DNA of 64,000 nt. It comes from UBA2231 sp964415175 (GTDB lineage Bacteria; Elusimicrobiota; Elusimicrobia; Elusimicrobiales; UBA9959). This document shows, piece after piece, positions 6,722-14,815 of this stretch. Numbering within the stretch: position 1 is the first letter of the stretch; each line of letters opens with the position of its first letter. A model generated the notes under the pieces. That model did not search any database. It saw nothing but the letters and a program-made list of their open reading frames with translations, and was not told the DNA's origin. Location of the stretch: the NCBI GenBank assembly GCA_964415175.1, contig CAYPYG010000001.1:62001-126000 (forward strand), in the 5' to 3' direction. The position numbers and the translations under genes are program-made.

Positions 6722-8701
6722 ATGACCGACGACAAGCGCGACGACCTTCCCAAAGAAGAGGTAATGGCAGAGGACGAGATAGAGCTCCTGGACGAGCCCG
6801 AGAAAGGCCCCGAGGACATCAAGGACCCCGAGCAGATAGAGCTCAAGTGGTTCAGGGAGGTCTACCAGGGCGACAATATGAAGCAGCTCACGCTGCGCGC
6901 CGTCGTCATGGGGGCGTTCCTGGGCGGCTTCATGTCGCTCTCCAACCTTTACATCGGACTCAAGACCGGCTGGGGCCTGGGCGTCGCCATCACGGCCTGC
7001 ATACTTTCGTTCACGATCTGGAAGACGCTGATGACGCTGCTGCCCTTCCTCTTCAAGGACCCGATGACCATCCTGGAGAACAACTGCATGCAGTCCACGG
7101 CCTCGTCGGCCGGCTACTCCACCGGCGGCACCATGGTCTCGGCCATCTCGGCCTACCTGCTGATCACCGGCACGCACATGTCCTGGCAGGTGCTCACCGT
7201 CTGGACGATATTCCTGGCCATGCTCGGCGTCTTCATCGCCATACCGATGAAACGTCAGATGATAAACATCGAACAGCTCAAGTTCCCCAGCGGCATAGCC
7301 GCCGCCGAGACCCTCAGGAGCCTGCATTCCAAGGGCGCCGAGGCTTCCGACAAAGCCAAGGCCCTGGGCGCGGCGGGTCTTTTCGGGGCGGCCGTGGCCT
7401 TCTTCCGCGACAAAGGGGAGGCCGTCTTCGGCAGGACGCTGATCCCCGGAATGCTCGAGTTCCCCGGCGCGCTGAAGGGCCAGCCGCTTTCCAAGTGGAC
7501 CATCTCCTTCGAAATGAGCGCGATAATGGTGGCCGCCGGGGCCATCATCGGCTGGAAAGTCTCCTGGTCGCTGCTGCTGGGCGCCATCGTCAATTACGGC
7601 CTGCTCGCGCCCTGGGTGGCGGGCCTGCCGCCGACGGAGGCCGGGGTGGCGGCCATAGACGCTTCCAGCCTGGGCTACCGCGCCATCGTGCAGTGGAGCA
7701 CCTGGGCGGGCGCCTCGATAATGGTCACCTCGGGCCTGTTCATGTTCGCGCTGCAGTGGAAAACGATCAAGCGGGCTTTCAGCGGCATCACCGCCATCTT
7801 CAGGCCCAAGTCGGAGAGAAAAGCCGACCCGATGGCCAGGATAGAAGTGCCCGCCTCCTGGTTCGCCGGCGGCACCTTCGCGGCCGGTCTCGGCTGCATC
7901 TTCGTCCTGCACTACGCGTTCAATACCAGCTGGTGGATGGGCCTGGTCGCCATAATCATGACCTTCTTCCTGGCCATGGTCGCGGCGCGCGCCACCGGCG
8001 AGTCCGACATCACGCCCATAGGCGCGATGGGAAAGATCACGCAGCTAACCTTCGGCGTGCTGGCCCCGTCCAACATGACGACCAACCTCATGACGGCCTC
8101 GGTCACGGCCGGCGCGGCCGGCTCCACAGCCGACCTGCTGGTGGACCTCAAGAGCGGCTACCTGCTCGGAGCCAACCCGCGCCAGCAGTTCATCGCGCAG
8201 TTCCTGGGCATCTTCGCCGGCACGCTGGTGGTGGTCCCGGCCTTCTACCTGCTGGTGCCCGACGCCTCCATACTCGGTTCGGACAAGTGGCCGGCCCCGT
8301 CGGCGCAGGTCTGGGCGGCGGTGGCGAAACTGCTCTCGAACGGCATCGGCTCGCTGCATCCCGCGGCGCGCAACGGCCTGCTCATAGGCGGCCTGGTCGG
8401 CCTCGTCATCCCCGCGCTGGAGCTCATGTTCCCGAAACGGCGCAAGTACATCCCTTCTGCGATGGGGCTGGGACTCGCCATGGTCATCCCGTTCTGGAAC
8501 TCGCTTTCCATGTTCATCGGCGGCCTGATAGCGCTGATCCTGGAGAAGAAGAACAAGCCGCTGGCCGACAAGTACATCATCCCGGTCAGTTCGGGCATCA
8601 TCGCCGGCGAGTCGATAATGGGCGTGGCGATCGCCCTGACCGACGCCAGGGACATGGTGACCGAGGTGATAGGGCGCGTCAAGGCCGTGCTCGGGCGCTG
8701 A
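6722..8701 (+). CDS. OPT family oligopeptide transporter
   Basis: The 659-residue membrane protein matches the OPT superfamily: an N-terminal acidic cytoplasmic tail of about 45 residues, then roughly 15 membrane helices, with the GLKTGWGLGVAIT and NCMQSTASSAGYSTGG signatures near residues 80-140 that are typical of prokaryotic OPT proteins. These are proton-coupled importers of small peptides or metal-chelate compounds; the substrate cannot be told from sequence. The start lies 34 bases after the tRNA-Val and has only a weak ribosome site, so it may share the tRNA promoter or be weakly translated. The tRNA-Asp gene follows. Confidence 0.9.
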   Translation: MTDDKRDDLPKEEVMAEDEIELLDEPEKGPEDIKDPEQIELKWFREVYQGDNMKQLTLRAVVMGAFLGGFMSLSNLYIGLKTGWGLGVAITACILSFTIWKTLMTLLPFLFKDPMTILENNCMQSTASSAGYSTGGTMVSAISAYLLITGTHMSWQVLTVWTIFLAMLGVFIAIPMKRQMINIEQLKFPSGIAAAETLRSLHSKGAEASDKAKALGAAGLFGAAVAFFRDKGEAVFGRTLIPGMLEFPGALKGQPLSKWTISFEMSAIMVAAGAIIGWKVSWSLLLGAIVNYGLLAPWVAGLPPTEAGVAAIDASSLGYRAIVQWSTWAGASIMVTSGLFMFALQWKTIKRAFSGITAIFRPKSERKADPMARIEVPASWFAGGTFAAGLGCIFVLHYAFNTSWWMGLVAIIMTFFLAMVAARATGESDITPIGAMGKITQLTFGVLAPSNMTTNLMTASVTAGAAGSTADLLVDLKSGYLLGANPRQQFIAQFLGIFAGTLVVVPAFYLLVPDASILGSDKWPAPSAQVWAAVAKLLSNGIGSLHPAARNGLLIGGLVGLVIPALELMFPKRRKYIPSAMGLGLAMVIPFWNSLSMFIGGLIALILEKKNKPLADKYIIPVSSGIIAGESIMGVAIALTDARDMVTEVIGRVKAVLGR

Positions 8702-8711
8702 CGCTCCCGAT

Positions 8712-8741
8712 TTGCCTCGCCCGGCGCGCTTTTGATATCAT
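8712..8741 (+). promoter_or_regulatory. Promoter of tRNA-Asp
   Basis: TTGCCT (8712-8717), an 18-base spacer and TATCAT (8736-8741) with a TG extension precede the tRNA by about 14 bases. Confidence 0.6.
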
Positions 8742-8755
8742 TTCCCCGTTCCCGT

Positions 8756-8832
8756 GGGGTCGTGGTGTAGTTGGTTAACACGCCGCCCTGTCAAGGCGGA
8801 GACCGCGGGTTCGAGTCCCGTCGACCCCGCCA
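8756..8832 (+). tRNA. tRNA-Asp (anticodon GUC)
   Basis: GGGGTCG pairs with CGACCCC, the anticodon arm is CCGCC-CTGTCAA-GGCGG (anticodon GTC), and the T arm contains GGTTCGAGTCC. The encoded CCA (8830-8832) is also the first part of the hairpin that follows. Confidence 0.97.
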
Positions 8833-8874
8833 AATTTCCTGCAAAGGAAATTTGGTGTCAGTAACATCCGCTAG
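8830..8874 (+). repeat. CCAAATTT hairpin element, copy 1
   Basis: CCAAATTTCC (8830-8839), a six-base loop and GGAAATTTGG (8846-8855) form a perfect stem. The following bases (GTCAGTAACATCCGCTAG) resemble those after the second hairpin at 12463. The element starts inside the tRNA CCA end. Confidence 0.5.
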
Positions 8875-8886
8875 TTCAAAAAATGT

Positions 8887-8917
8887 CCGCCGGCTTTAAT
8901 CCGGCGGTTATTTTTTG
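8887..8917 (+). terminator. Intrinsic terminator after tRNA-Asp
   Basis: Stem CCGCCGG/CCGGCGG with a seven-base loop, followed by TTATTTTTTG. Confidence 0.8.
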
Positions 8918-8957
8918 CCATTATGGGTCCGATGAAGAAGGCTTTTCCGGAAATAGC

Positions 8958-8987
8958 AAAAACCGCGCCGTCAAAGCCGCGGTTTTT
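8958..8987. terminator. Bidirectional terminator between tRNA-Asp and the lipoprotein gene
   Basis: AAAAACCGCG (8958-8967) pairs with CGCGGTTTTT (8978-8987). T-runs occur on both strands, so it can end the tRNA transcript and the minus-strand ArsR operon. Confidence 0.8.
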
Positions 8988-9035
8988 ATAGCCGGCAGCC
9001 GATTTTACCCGGCCGGTACGGGTCGGGACGCGGCT

Positions 9036-9509
9036 TTATCCGCCGTGATGGTGGTCTTCCTCCCCGTCGTCATGCTCCCCCCACTTCCTGTCCCGGTTCA
9101 GCGGGCGCATCAGGGATGGCTCGTCGAGAACGCGGCGCAGTTGTTCCATTGACCAGTCGCCCTCGTGACGGCCTATCCCTTTCATCTCCAGAGGGAACTC
9201 GACAAAGTCCACGGTCTTGCCGCCTATCTCCGCCGTAAAGCTGCCGTCGATGACCGCGGCGAAGGGGAAATGCTCCCGGGGCAGGCCGTACTTTTCCCTG
9301 AACGGCTCTGACGAGGGGTCTAAAATGTCGCGCTTTATTATGTTGAGACCCTTCCTGCCCTCCAGCGCCGCCTCCGCGAGACCCAGCGTTTTCAGCGACG
9401 GCGGCATCTTCTTGTAAAAGAGCTCCACCGTTCTTTCACCGCCTCCGGTATTAGTGGCGGCGCAGCCCGCCAGCAGCAGGCACAGGGCCAATCCCGTAGT
9501 CTTTTCCAT
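9036..9509 (-). CDS. Predicted lipoprotein with His/Asp-rich C-terminus
   Basis: The 157-residue protein has a signal with lipobox LLAGC (Cys16). The mature region carries a LPREHFPFAAVIDGSF stretch that suggests a small alpha/beta (perhaps thioredoxin-like) fold, but there is no CxxC. The last 15 residues are rich in Asp, Glu and His (EHDDGEEDHHHGG), a pattern often found in metal-binding tails. AAGGAGA lies seven bases before the ATG. It is the last gene of the ArsR-controlled operon, 25 bases after the permease, which supports an accessory role such as metal or substrate binding for the ABC exporter; this is inference. Confidence 0.65.
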   Translation of the reverse strand: MEKTTGLALCLLLAGCAATNTGGGERTVELFYKKMPPSLKTLGLAEAALEGRKGLNIIKRDILDPSSEPFREKYGLPREHFPFAAVIDGSFTAEIGGKTVDFVEFPLEMKGIGRHEGDWSMEQLRRVLDEPSLMRPLNRDRKWGEHDDGEEDHHHGG

Positions 9510-9533
9510 TTCAATCTCCTTTAACCCGCGGGT

Positions 9534-10271
9534 TCAGGCTATCCAGCTCCTGCGGATATTGCGCAGGCTCAGCATGAACAAGCCAGCGCAGAAAGCGGCC
9601 AGCGCCGCCAGGTCCAGCGCGAAAGGCATTATGTTCCCGCCGCGCACGGCGCCGTGCAGCATGTCCGCGCCGTAAGTCAGCGGCAGCGCGTAGGCCAGCG
9701 GCCGCAATAAGGCCGGCAGGTCAGAGACGGGGAAGAACAGCCCGCACAGGAAAACCATGGGGAAGCGGAAAAAATTGGAGAAGGTCTGGGCCTCGAAGAC
9801 CTCGCTGACCGCCACCGCCACGAAAAGCCCAAGGAAAGTGGAGGCCACGGAGATCAGCAGCACCGCCGGCAAGAACGCCGCCCAGTCGAGGCCGCGCAGG
9901 TCAATCATAAAAGCCGCCATCACCACGGGCACGAAGGCGTTGGCCACCCCGAACAGTATGGCCCCGGCGGTCTTGGCCAGCATCAGCAGCTCCAGCGGCA
10001 CTGGGGCCAGCAGCAGGCGCTCGAAGGAGCGGCTTTTCTTCTCGAAGGTCACCGCCACCGAGAGCAGGGAGGTGGTGCCGAACAGGATGGACAGCGCGAT
10101 GACTCCCGGCAGTATCCCGGCCAGGCTCTCCGGCCCGCCGCCGGACTTTATGAAGAACATGCCGGTCCAGGCCAGCGGGAAGATGATGCCCCAACTGACG
10201 TTAGGCGGCTTCAGGTAATAGGTGCGCAGGTCCTTGGCCAGGATGTTCCAGAAGGCGGTCCAGAGCCTCAT
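9534..10271 (-). CDS. ABC-2 type transporter permease
   Basis: The 245-residue protein has about six membrane helices in the ABC-2 arrangement, with FVAVAVSEVFEAQTFSNFFR before the conserved PMVFLCGLFFPVSDLPALLR segment near residue 175. Permeases of this class form exporters for drugs, lipids or polysaccharides with a separate ATPase. The start overlaps the ATPase stop by four bases (ATGA). The substrate is unknown; control by an ArsR repressor suggests metal, arsenical or other stress-linked efflux. Confidence 0.88.
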   Translation of the reverse strand: MRLWTAFWNILAKDLRTYYLKPPNVSWGIIFPLAWTGMFFIKSGGGPESLAGILPGVIALSILFGTTSLLSVAVTFEKKSRSFERLLLAPVPLELLMLAKTAGAILFGVANAFVPVVMAAFMIDLRGLDWAAFLPAVLLISVASTFLGLFVAVAVSEVFEAQTFSNFFRFPMVFLCGLFFPVSDLPALLRPLAYALPLTYGADMLHGAVRGGNIMPFALDLAALAAFCAGLFMLSLRNIRRSWIA

Positions 10272-11242
10272 TGTTTCCCCCCCGCTCTTTCCTTTTCCTT
10301 GCGCATGGCGCCGGCGTCTATGCCCGTCACGCTCACAAAGACGTCCTCAAGGCTAAGCGCTATCTTCCTCGCCTCGGACACCTCGGCCCCGCCGTCCTCG
10401 AGGAACCGCACCAGCGGGCCCACGCGCACGGGGCCGCCGGCCTCCACCCGCACCGCGCCCGGACGCGGGGCGCTGAAAGCCAGGCCGGGGAAGGCCCCGG
10501 CGAGACCGGCAAGGTCCACCGGGCCGGCGCAGGAGATCTCCACCGCGTGTTTGTCCCGTACGGGGCGGACCAGGTCCTCCACGGTATCGGTCCGCACGAC
10601 GCGGCCGGACACTATGAAGGCGATGCGGTCGCACAGGCGCTCCGCCTCCTCTATGTAATGGGTGGTCAGGAAGATAGTGGTGCCGTCCCGGCGCAATTCT
10701 CCGATGAGGCGGCGCAATTCCCTTGCGCTGGCCACGTCTATGCCGGTGGTGGATTCGTCGAGGAACAATATCCGCGGCTTATGGATGATCCCGGCGGCGA
10801 TGGTGAGCTTGCGCTTCATGCCCTTGGAATAGGCCGCGAACTTCCGGTCGACCGCTTTCTCCAGCCCGAAGGTCCGCAGCAGCTCGCGGGCCCTGGACCG
10901 GCGTTCGGGCTTGCGGATGCCGTAGAGGGAGGCGCAGAAGCAGAGGTTGTCGAAACCGGAGAGTTCGGGGTAGAGGTTGCTCTCGTCGGGCACCACGCCG
11001 ATGAGGTGCTGGGCGCCGCGCGGCTTTTTCACGCAGCCGATCCCGCCTACTTCGACGCTTCCGGCGTCGGGGCGCGCCAGGCCGGTGAGCATGTTGATGG
11101 TGGTGGTCTTGCCCGCCCCGTTGGGGCCGAGGAAACCGAACAGCTCGCCCTCGTACACGTCGAAGTCGGCCGCGGCCACGGCCCGCACTTCGCCGAAGCT
11201 CTTGGCGAGCCCGCGCACGCTTATGACGACACCGGCGCTCAT
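10268..11242 (-). CDS. ABC transporter ATP-binding protein
   Basis: The 324-residue protein has a Walker A GPNGAGKTT near residue 40, a Walker B ILFLDE near residue 165 and the switch histidine in LTTHYIEEAE. The signature is YSKGMKRKL instead of the canonical LSGGQ, a variant common in ABC-2 exporters. About 90 residues follow the nucleotide-binding domain. I use the ATG at 11242 because it overlaps the stop of the winged-helix gene (ATGA) and begins the domain; a longer frame reads antisense-like low-complexity sequence. It pairs with the permease at 9534-10271. Confidence 0.93.
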   Translation of the reverse strand: MSAGVVISVRGLAKSFGEVRAVAAADFDVYEGELFGFLGPNGAGKTTTINMLTGLARPDAGSVEVGGIGCVKKPRGAQHLIGVVPDESNLYPELSGFDNLCFCASLYGIRKPERRSRARELLRTFGLEKAVDRKFAAYSKGMKRKLTIAAGIIHKPRILFLDESTTGIDVASARELRRLIGELRRDGTTIFLTTHYIEEAERLCDRIAFIVSGRVVRTDTVEDLVRPVRDKHAVEISCAGPVDLAGLAGAFPGLAFSAPRPGAVRVEAGGPVRVGPLVRFLEDGGAEVSEARKIALSLEDVFVSVTGIDAGAMRKEKERAGGKQ

Positions 11243-11607
11243 GCGGACGTACCGTCCACGGAAGCCGCGGAGACCATGTACGTGCCCGCTTCCCTGTCCC
11301 ACTTCCGCTTCAGCGTTCCTTTTTCCTCCATTATCAGGATGACCCCGGCCAGCTCTTCGGTATCGTTGTAGAGGTCGGCAATAAGCCGGTCCTGGCGCAG
11401 GGGCCCGCCATGCTGGCGCAGCATGGACAGGATCTCCCGCTCCGGCAGCGACAGCACCTCCCTCTCCCGCGGCGTCAGGCCGTCGGAAGCCGTCATCCTC
11501 CTGTAGCTCAGCCACACGATGACCGCTACCGCCAGCAGCAAACCGACGATGATCACCGTAACCATCCACGGCTCGAAGGCCGCGGCGGAGTAGTGACCGT
11601 GCCTCAC
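11239..11607 (-). CDS. Membrane-anchored winged-helix protein
   Basis: The 122-residue protein has one membrane helix at about residues 15-33 and then a cytoplasmic domain (about 45-115) with the pattern of a winged helix: LTPREREVLSLPEREILSML, a recognition-like segment around DRLIADLYNDTEELAGVI and a beta wing. It starts with GTG at 11607, which overlaps the TGA of the small Cys-rich gene. Such proteins may tether DNA or regulate a neighbouring transporter from the membrane. Placement inside the ABC/ArsR operon suggests a sensor or regulator of export. The family name is not known to me. Confidence 0.65.
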   Translation of the reverse strand: MRHGHYSAAAFEPWMVTVIIVGLLLAVAVIVWLSYRRMTASDGLTPREREVLSLPEREILSMLRQHGGPLRQDRLIADLYNDTEELAGVILIMEEKGTLKRKWDREAGTYMVSAASVDGTSA

Positions 11608-11759
11608 GCCCCGCTCTTCCCGGCGCGTTTTTCAGTGTTCGGCGCGCACGGATGCGTTTTAACGTCGCCGTGGCACTTCTTTATCTGCGCGGCCGAGCAG
11701 CCGCTCGCGCGGCCCTTGCGGTCCGCCGGTCTCAGGCACTTCGTTTTTCCCTGGCACAT
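11604..11759 (-). CDS. 51-residue cysteine-rich small protein
   Basis: The ATG at 11759 is preceded by AAGGAGG at ideal spacing, the best ribosome site in this operon. The product has five cysteines (positions 2, 8, 21, 29, 37) and many lysines, with the local motifs KCLRP, CSAAQIKKCHGD and HPC. There is no signal peptide or membrane helix. It overlaps the end of arsR by 28 bases and its stop overlaps the GTG of the next gene, so it is embedded in the operon. The Cys/His pattern suggests metal binding, which would match an ArsR-type regulator; this is inference. Confidence 0.7.
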   Translation of the reverse strand: MCQGKTKCLRPADRKGRASGCSAAQIKKCHGDVKTHPCAPNTEKRAGKSGA

Positions 11760-12067
11760 AAGCTTCCTCCTTTTTTATCCCTCTTGCGCGCAAACAACGC
11801 GTTTAGCGCCCCGCGGCAGCGCGCCATTGCGTCCGGCGCGGCCCGGTAATGCATGAAATAGCCGCGCCGCACCGCTTTTACCAGCCCGGCCTTCCTTAAA
11901 ACGTTGAGATGCTGCGAGACCGCGCCGGCCGAAAGGCCGAGGCGGCGCGAAAGCGCCCCCACGCAAAGCGCGCCGCCGGCGAGCTGCCCCAATATCCGTA
12001 CGCGGCTCTGCGCAGAGAGGGCATTGAAGAGCCCGCAAAGGGCTTTTTCGGAACCGGCTAGGCGCAT
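11732..12067 (-). CDS. ArsR family transcriptional repressor
   Basis: The 111-residue protein has the ArsR winged-helix pattern: LSAQSRVRILGQL, then ALCVGALSRRLGLSAGAVSQ, then HLNVLRKAGLVKAVRRGYF. The classic ECVCDL metal site in helix 3 is not conserved (ALCVGAL has one cysteine), so the inducer is uncertain; the C-terminal tail adds Cys residues. An ATG at 12079 exists, but it lies inside the -10 box, so I prefer the ATG at 12067, seven bases after that box (leaderless). It heads the operon down to 9036 and should repress it through the palindrome at 12066-12093. Confidence 0.85.
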   Translation of the reverse strand: MRLAGSEKALCGLFNALSAQSRVRILGQLAGGALCVGALSRRLGLSAGAVSQHLNVLRKAGLVKAVRRGYFMHYRAAPDAMARCRGALNALFARKRDKKGGSLCAREKRSA

Positions 12068-12093
12068 TTGTTTTAGCATACACTAAAACAAAT
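12066..12093. promoter_or_regulatory. ArsR operator palindrome
   Basis: ATTTGTTTTAG, a six-base spacer and CTAAAACAAAT form a perfect 11-bp inverted repeat. It covers the -10 box and start codon of arsR, the expected place for an autorepressor. Confidence 0.8.
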
Positions 12094-12103
12094 CATGGGT
12101 CAA
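12075..12103 (-). promoter_or_regulatory. Promoter of the arsR operon
   Basis: On the minus strand TTGACC, a 17-base spacer and TATGCT lie inside and beside the operator. The expected transcription start is at about the arsR ATG at 12067. Confidence 0.65.
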
Positions 12104-12462
12104 GGCCAGGGCGGGTGCGACGACCACACGGGAGCCAGGCGCGCCCGGCCCGGCCCCTTCCCTTACGGTCCCCGTTCCCGCTCCCCCCCGGTGGCCGCTT
12201 TACATTAACAGGAAAGACCACCGCGGCGGCCGCAGCAGGCCGTCTGACGAGCATAGCTCTTGATACGGCACGGGCATAGGCCGGTAGAGCCGCCGGGGGC
12301 GTTAATAAGAGCGGGCATCCTTGGGAGCAGGTGCGACGGCGCATAGTGCCGGAGCCCTGCGAACGGCCTTCCTAGCGGCAAGGAACAGTGCGGGGCCACG
12401 CTGCGTGGCCACGCCTGCGACGACATCTCAATGTAAATTAGAATTTCATCCTGAAAACACCA

Positions 12463-12508
12463 CCAAATTTCTCCCCGGAGAGATTTGGCATCTGCAAAAC
12501 CCGCCAGC
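12463..12508 (+). repeat. CCAAATTT hairpin element, copy 2
   Basis: CCAAATTTCTCC (12463-12474) pairs with GGAGAGATTTGG (12477-12488) with one G-T pair. The flank CATCTGCAAAACCCGCCAG matches about 12 of 19 positions of the flank after copy 1 at 8830. Confidence 0.45.
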
Positions 12509-12547
12509 GACCGCCAGCAGTTTTCACCAGGACGGCGGGGAGTTAAG

Positions 12548-12578
12548 AAAGCCGCGCTTTAAAGGCGCGGCTTTTCGT
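12548..12578. terminator. Hairpin terminator before the spermidine-synthase-like gene
   Basis: AAAGCCGCGC (12548-12557) pairs with GCGCGGCTTT (12565-12574), followed by TTCGTTCTTTC. It can act in either direction. Confidence 0.6.
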
Positions 12579-12640
12579 TCTTTCCCGGCGGCGCGAAAGC
12601 GAGCGAGAGAGCGGACTGGCGCCGCCGCGCCCATTAATAA

Positions 12641-12646
12641 TATAGT
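12641..12646 (+). promoter_or_regulatory. -10-like hexamer before the spermidine-synthase-like gene
   Basis: TATAGT ends nine bases before the ATG at 12656, with no ribosome site between; a very short or absent leader is likely. Confidence 0.35.
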
Positions 12647-12655
12647 GTCTTCCGA

Positions 12656-14770
12656 ATGGGTACAGGGGATACGCGGGAACCGGCCGCCGCGCCGTATTTC
12701 GCCGCGGCCATCTTCCTCGGCGCCTTCCTGCTTTTCCAGGTGCAGCCGATGATGGCCAAGGCCATACTGCCCTGGTTCGGCGGCGCGCAGGCGGTCTGGA
12801 CCACCTGCATGCTGTTCTTCCAGACGGCGCTGCTGGGCGGTTATCTCTACGCCCACCTCCTCACCACCCGTCTCAGGCCGGACGCGCAGACGGCGCTGCA
12901 CCTGGCGCTGCTCCTGCTCAGCGCGCTCTTCATACGCATACTGCCCTCGGCCGACTGGCGCCCGCTTAACAGCGGGGCTCCCGCGTTCAGGATACTGCTG
13001 CTGCTGGCGGTCAATGTCGGTCTGCCGTTCTTCCTGCTCTCCGCCACCAGCCCGCTGCTGCAGTCCTGGTACGGCGCGGCGGCGCCGGGCAGTTCCCCCT
13101 ACAGGCTCTACGCTCTCTCCAACGCGGGGTCGATGCTGGCGCTGCTCAGCTATCCTTTCCTGGTGGAACCCTTCCTCGAACTGCGCGCGCAGGCCGGCCT
13201 GTGGGGCATCCTCTATATACTCTTCGCGATAGCGCTCTGGCGTTCCTCCCGGGTCTATCTGGCCGCCCGGCCGGGCCCGCTTCCGGCGCCGTGGTCCGCC
13301 GCCGCGGCCGGCCGCCCCCCGGCCTCCGCGATCGCGTTCTGGACGCTGCTCGCCGCCTGCGGCTCGGCGATACTGCTCTCGGGCACGGCGCAGCTGACGC
13401 AGAACGTGGCGCCGGCGCCTTTCCTCTGGATACTGCCTCTCTCTCTCTACCTGCTCTCTTTCATCCTCTGCTTCGAGAGCGACCGCTGGTACTCGCGCGG
13501 CAGGTGGACGGTCTATTTCGGCTTCGCCTGCGCCGGAACGGTCTACCTCCTGTCCGCCTGGATAAAGACGCCGCTGGCGCTGCAGCTGCCCATACATTCG
13601 CTCTCGATCTTCATCGCCTGCATGGTCTGCCACGGCGAACTGGCAGCGCTCCGTCCCGCAGCGGGGCACCTGACGCTCTTTTATGTCGCGGTCTCGGCCG
13701 GCGGCGCGCTGGGCGGACTGCTGACGGCGCTGGGCGCGCCGCTGCTGCTGGACGGGCCGTGGGAATACCACATCGCCTGGGGCACGCTGGCGGCCGCGGT
13801 GCTGGTCCTGCTCGCCGGCCGGGCCGGCCTGCGCTCCGGGCGCGCGCGCCTCGGCGGCGCGGCGCTGCTGGCCCTCTACGGCGGCTTCGTCTACGCGCTT
13901 TACGCCAATTATTCCGAGGAATCCTCCTCGCGCCTGGACATGCGGCGCAACTTCTACGGCACGCTGCAGGTCTATGAATGGGAGCATTACGGCGCGCAGG
14001 CCCTGACCCTGATGCACGGCCAGATCGACCACGGCTTCCAGTTCCTCGAAGGGGACCCGCGCAGGGACAGGCCGGTCTCCTATTACGGGCCGGACTCGGG
14101 CGCCGGGGCGGCGGTGCGCGCGCTGCGCCGCAGGCGGGGCGGCCGGGCGGGGCTGGAAATGGGCGTCGTCGGGCTGGGGGCCGGCATCATGGCCGCCTGG
14201 GGCCGGAGCGGCGACAGGCTGACCTTCTACGAGCTCAACCCGCTGGTGACGCGGCTGAGCTACGCCTATTTCACCTACCTCGATTCGACGCGCGCCGGCG
14301 TGGCGGTGGTCATGGGCGACGCGCGGCTGAGCCTGGAACGCGAAGCGGCCGGGAAGGCGCGCCGTCAGGACCTGCTGGTCCTCGACGCTTTCAGCAGCGA
14401 CGCCATACCGCTGCACCTCCTCACGCGCGAAGCCTTCGAAGTCTATTTCAGGCGGCTCAAGCCCGGCGGAGTGCTCGCCGTGCACGTATCCAACCGTTTC
14501 CTGGACCTGGAACCGCTGGTGGCCGGTCTCGCGGAGGAACGCGGCCTGGCCTGGACGGTGACGGACTCTTACGAGGTCCCGGAGGACGGCGCCTCGGCCA
14601 GCACCTGGGTGCTGGTCAGCGCCGACGCGGAACTCCTGTCGGGCCCGCCGGTCTCGAGCCGTTCGCGCGGGCTGGAGGAAGGCCGCGCGCCGCTGGTCTT
14701 CACGGACCGCCACAGCGATCTCTTCAGGCTCATCCGCGGCGGCTGGCTGGCCGGGGCGGACATGGAATGA
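12656..14770 (+). CDS. Membrane-fused spermidine synthase-like protein
   Basis: The 704-residue protein combines an N-terminal membrane region of about twelve helices (residues 12-420) with a C-terminal spermidine/spermine-synthase-like methyltransferase fold (about 430-690). In the latter, VVGLGAGIMAAWG is the nucleotide-binding loop and LLVLDAFSSDAIPLHLLT matches the family's DAFSSDAIP motif. Such fused proteins are widespread; their substrate is not established and they may not make spermidine. No Shine-Dalgarno precedes the ATG. The gene lies in the same region as the deoxyhypusine-synthase-like gene, but they are not an operon. Confidence 0.88.
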   Translation: MGTGDTREPAAAPYFAAAIFLGAFLLFQVQPMMAKAILPWFGGAQAVWTTCMLFFQTALLGGYLYAHLLTTRLRPDAQTALHLALLLLSALFIRILPSADWRPLNSGAPAFRILLLLAVNVGLPFFLLSATSPLLQSWYGAAAPGSSPYRLYALSNAGSMLALLSYPFLVEPFLELRAQAGLWGILYILFAIALWRSSRVYLAARPGPLPAPWSAAAAGRPPASAIAFWTLLAACGSAILLSGTAQLTQNVAPAPFLWILPLSLYLLSFILCFESDRWYSRGRWTVYFGFACAGTVYLLSAWIKTPLALQLPIHSLSIFIACMVCHGELAALRPAAGHLTLFYVAVSAGGALGGLLTALGAPLLLDGPWEYHIAWGTLAAAVLVLLAGRAGLRSGRARLGGAALLALYGGFVYALYANYSEESSSRLDMRRNFYGTLQVYEWEHYGAQALTLMHGQIDHGFQFLEGDPRRDRPVSYYGPDSGAGAAVRALRRRRGGRAGLEMGVVGLGAGIMAAWGRSGDRLTFYELNPLVTRLSYAYFTYLDSTRAGVAVVMGDARLSLEREAAGKARRQDLLVLDAFSSDAIPLHLLTREAFEVYFRRLKPGGVLAVHVSNRFLDLEPLVAGLAEERGLAWTVTDSYEVPEDGASASTWVLVSADAELLSGPPVSSRSRGLEEGRAPLVFTDRHSDLFRLIRGGWLAGADME

Positions 14771-14815
14771 GCATCTGAAAGCGGCCGGACGGGCCCCGGC
14801 CGCCGCGGAGGAAAA

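Larger units (their letters stand above)
12095..12655. other. 560-base stretch without a convincing gene
   Basis: No frame here looks like a conserved protein. It contains opposed TTTACATTAACAG (from 12199) and CAATGTAAATTAG (from 12429) segments that recall the repeated ends of IS21-type elements, then the second CCAAATTT hairpin and a bidirectional terminator. It may be remnants of an insertion sequence, but the evidence is weak. Confidence 0.3.
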
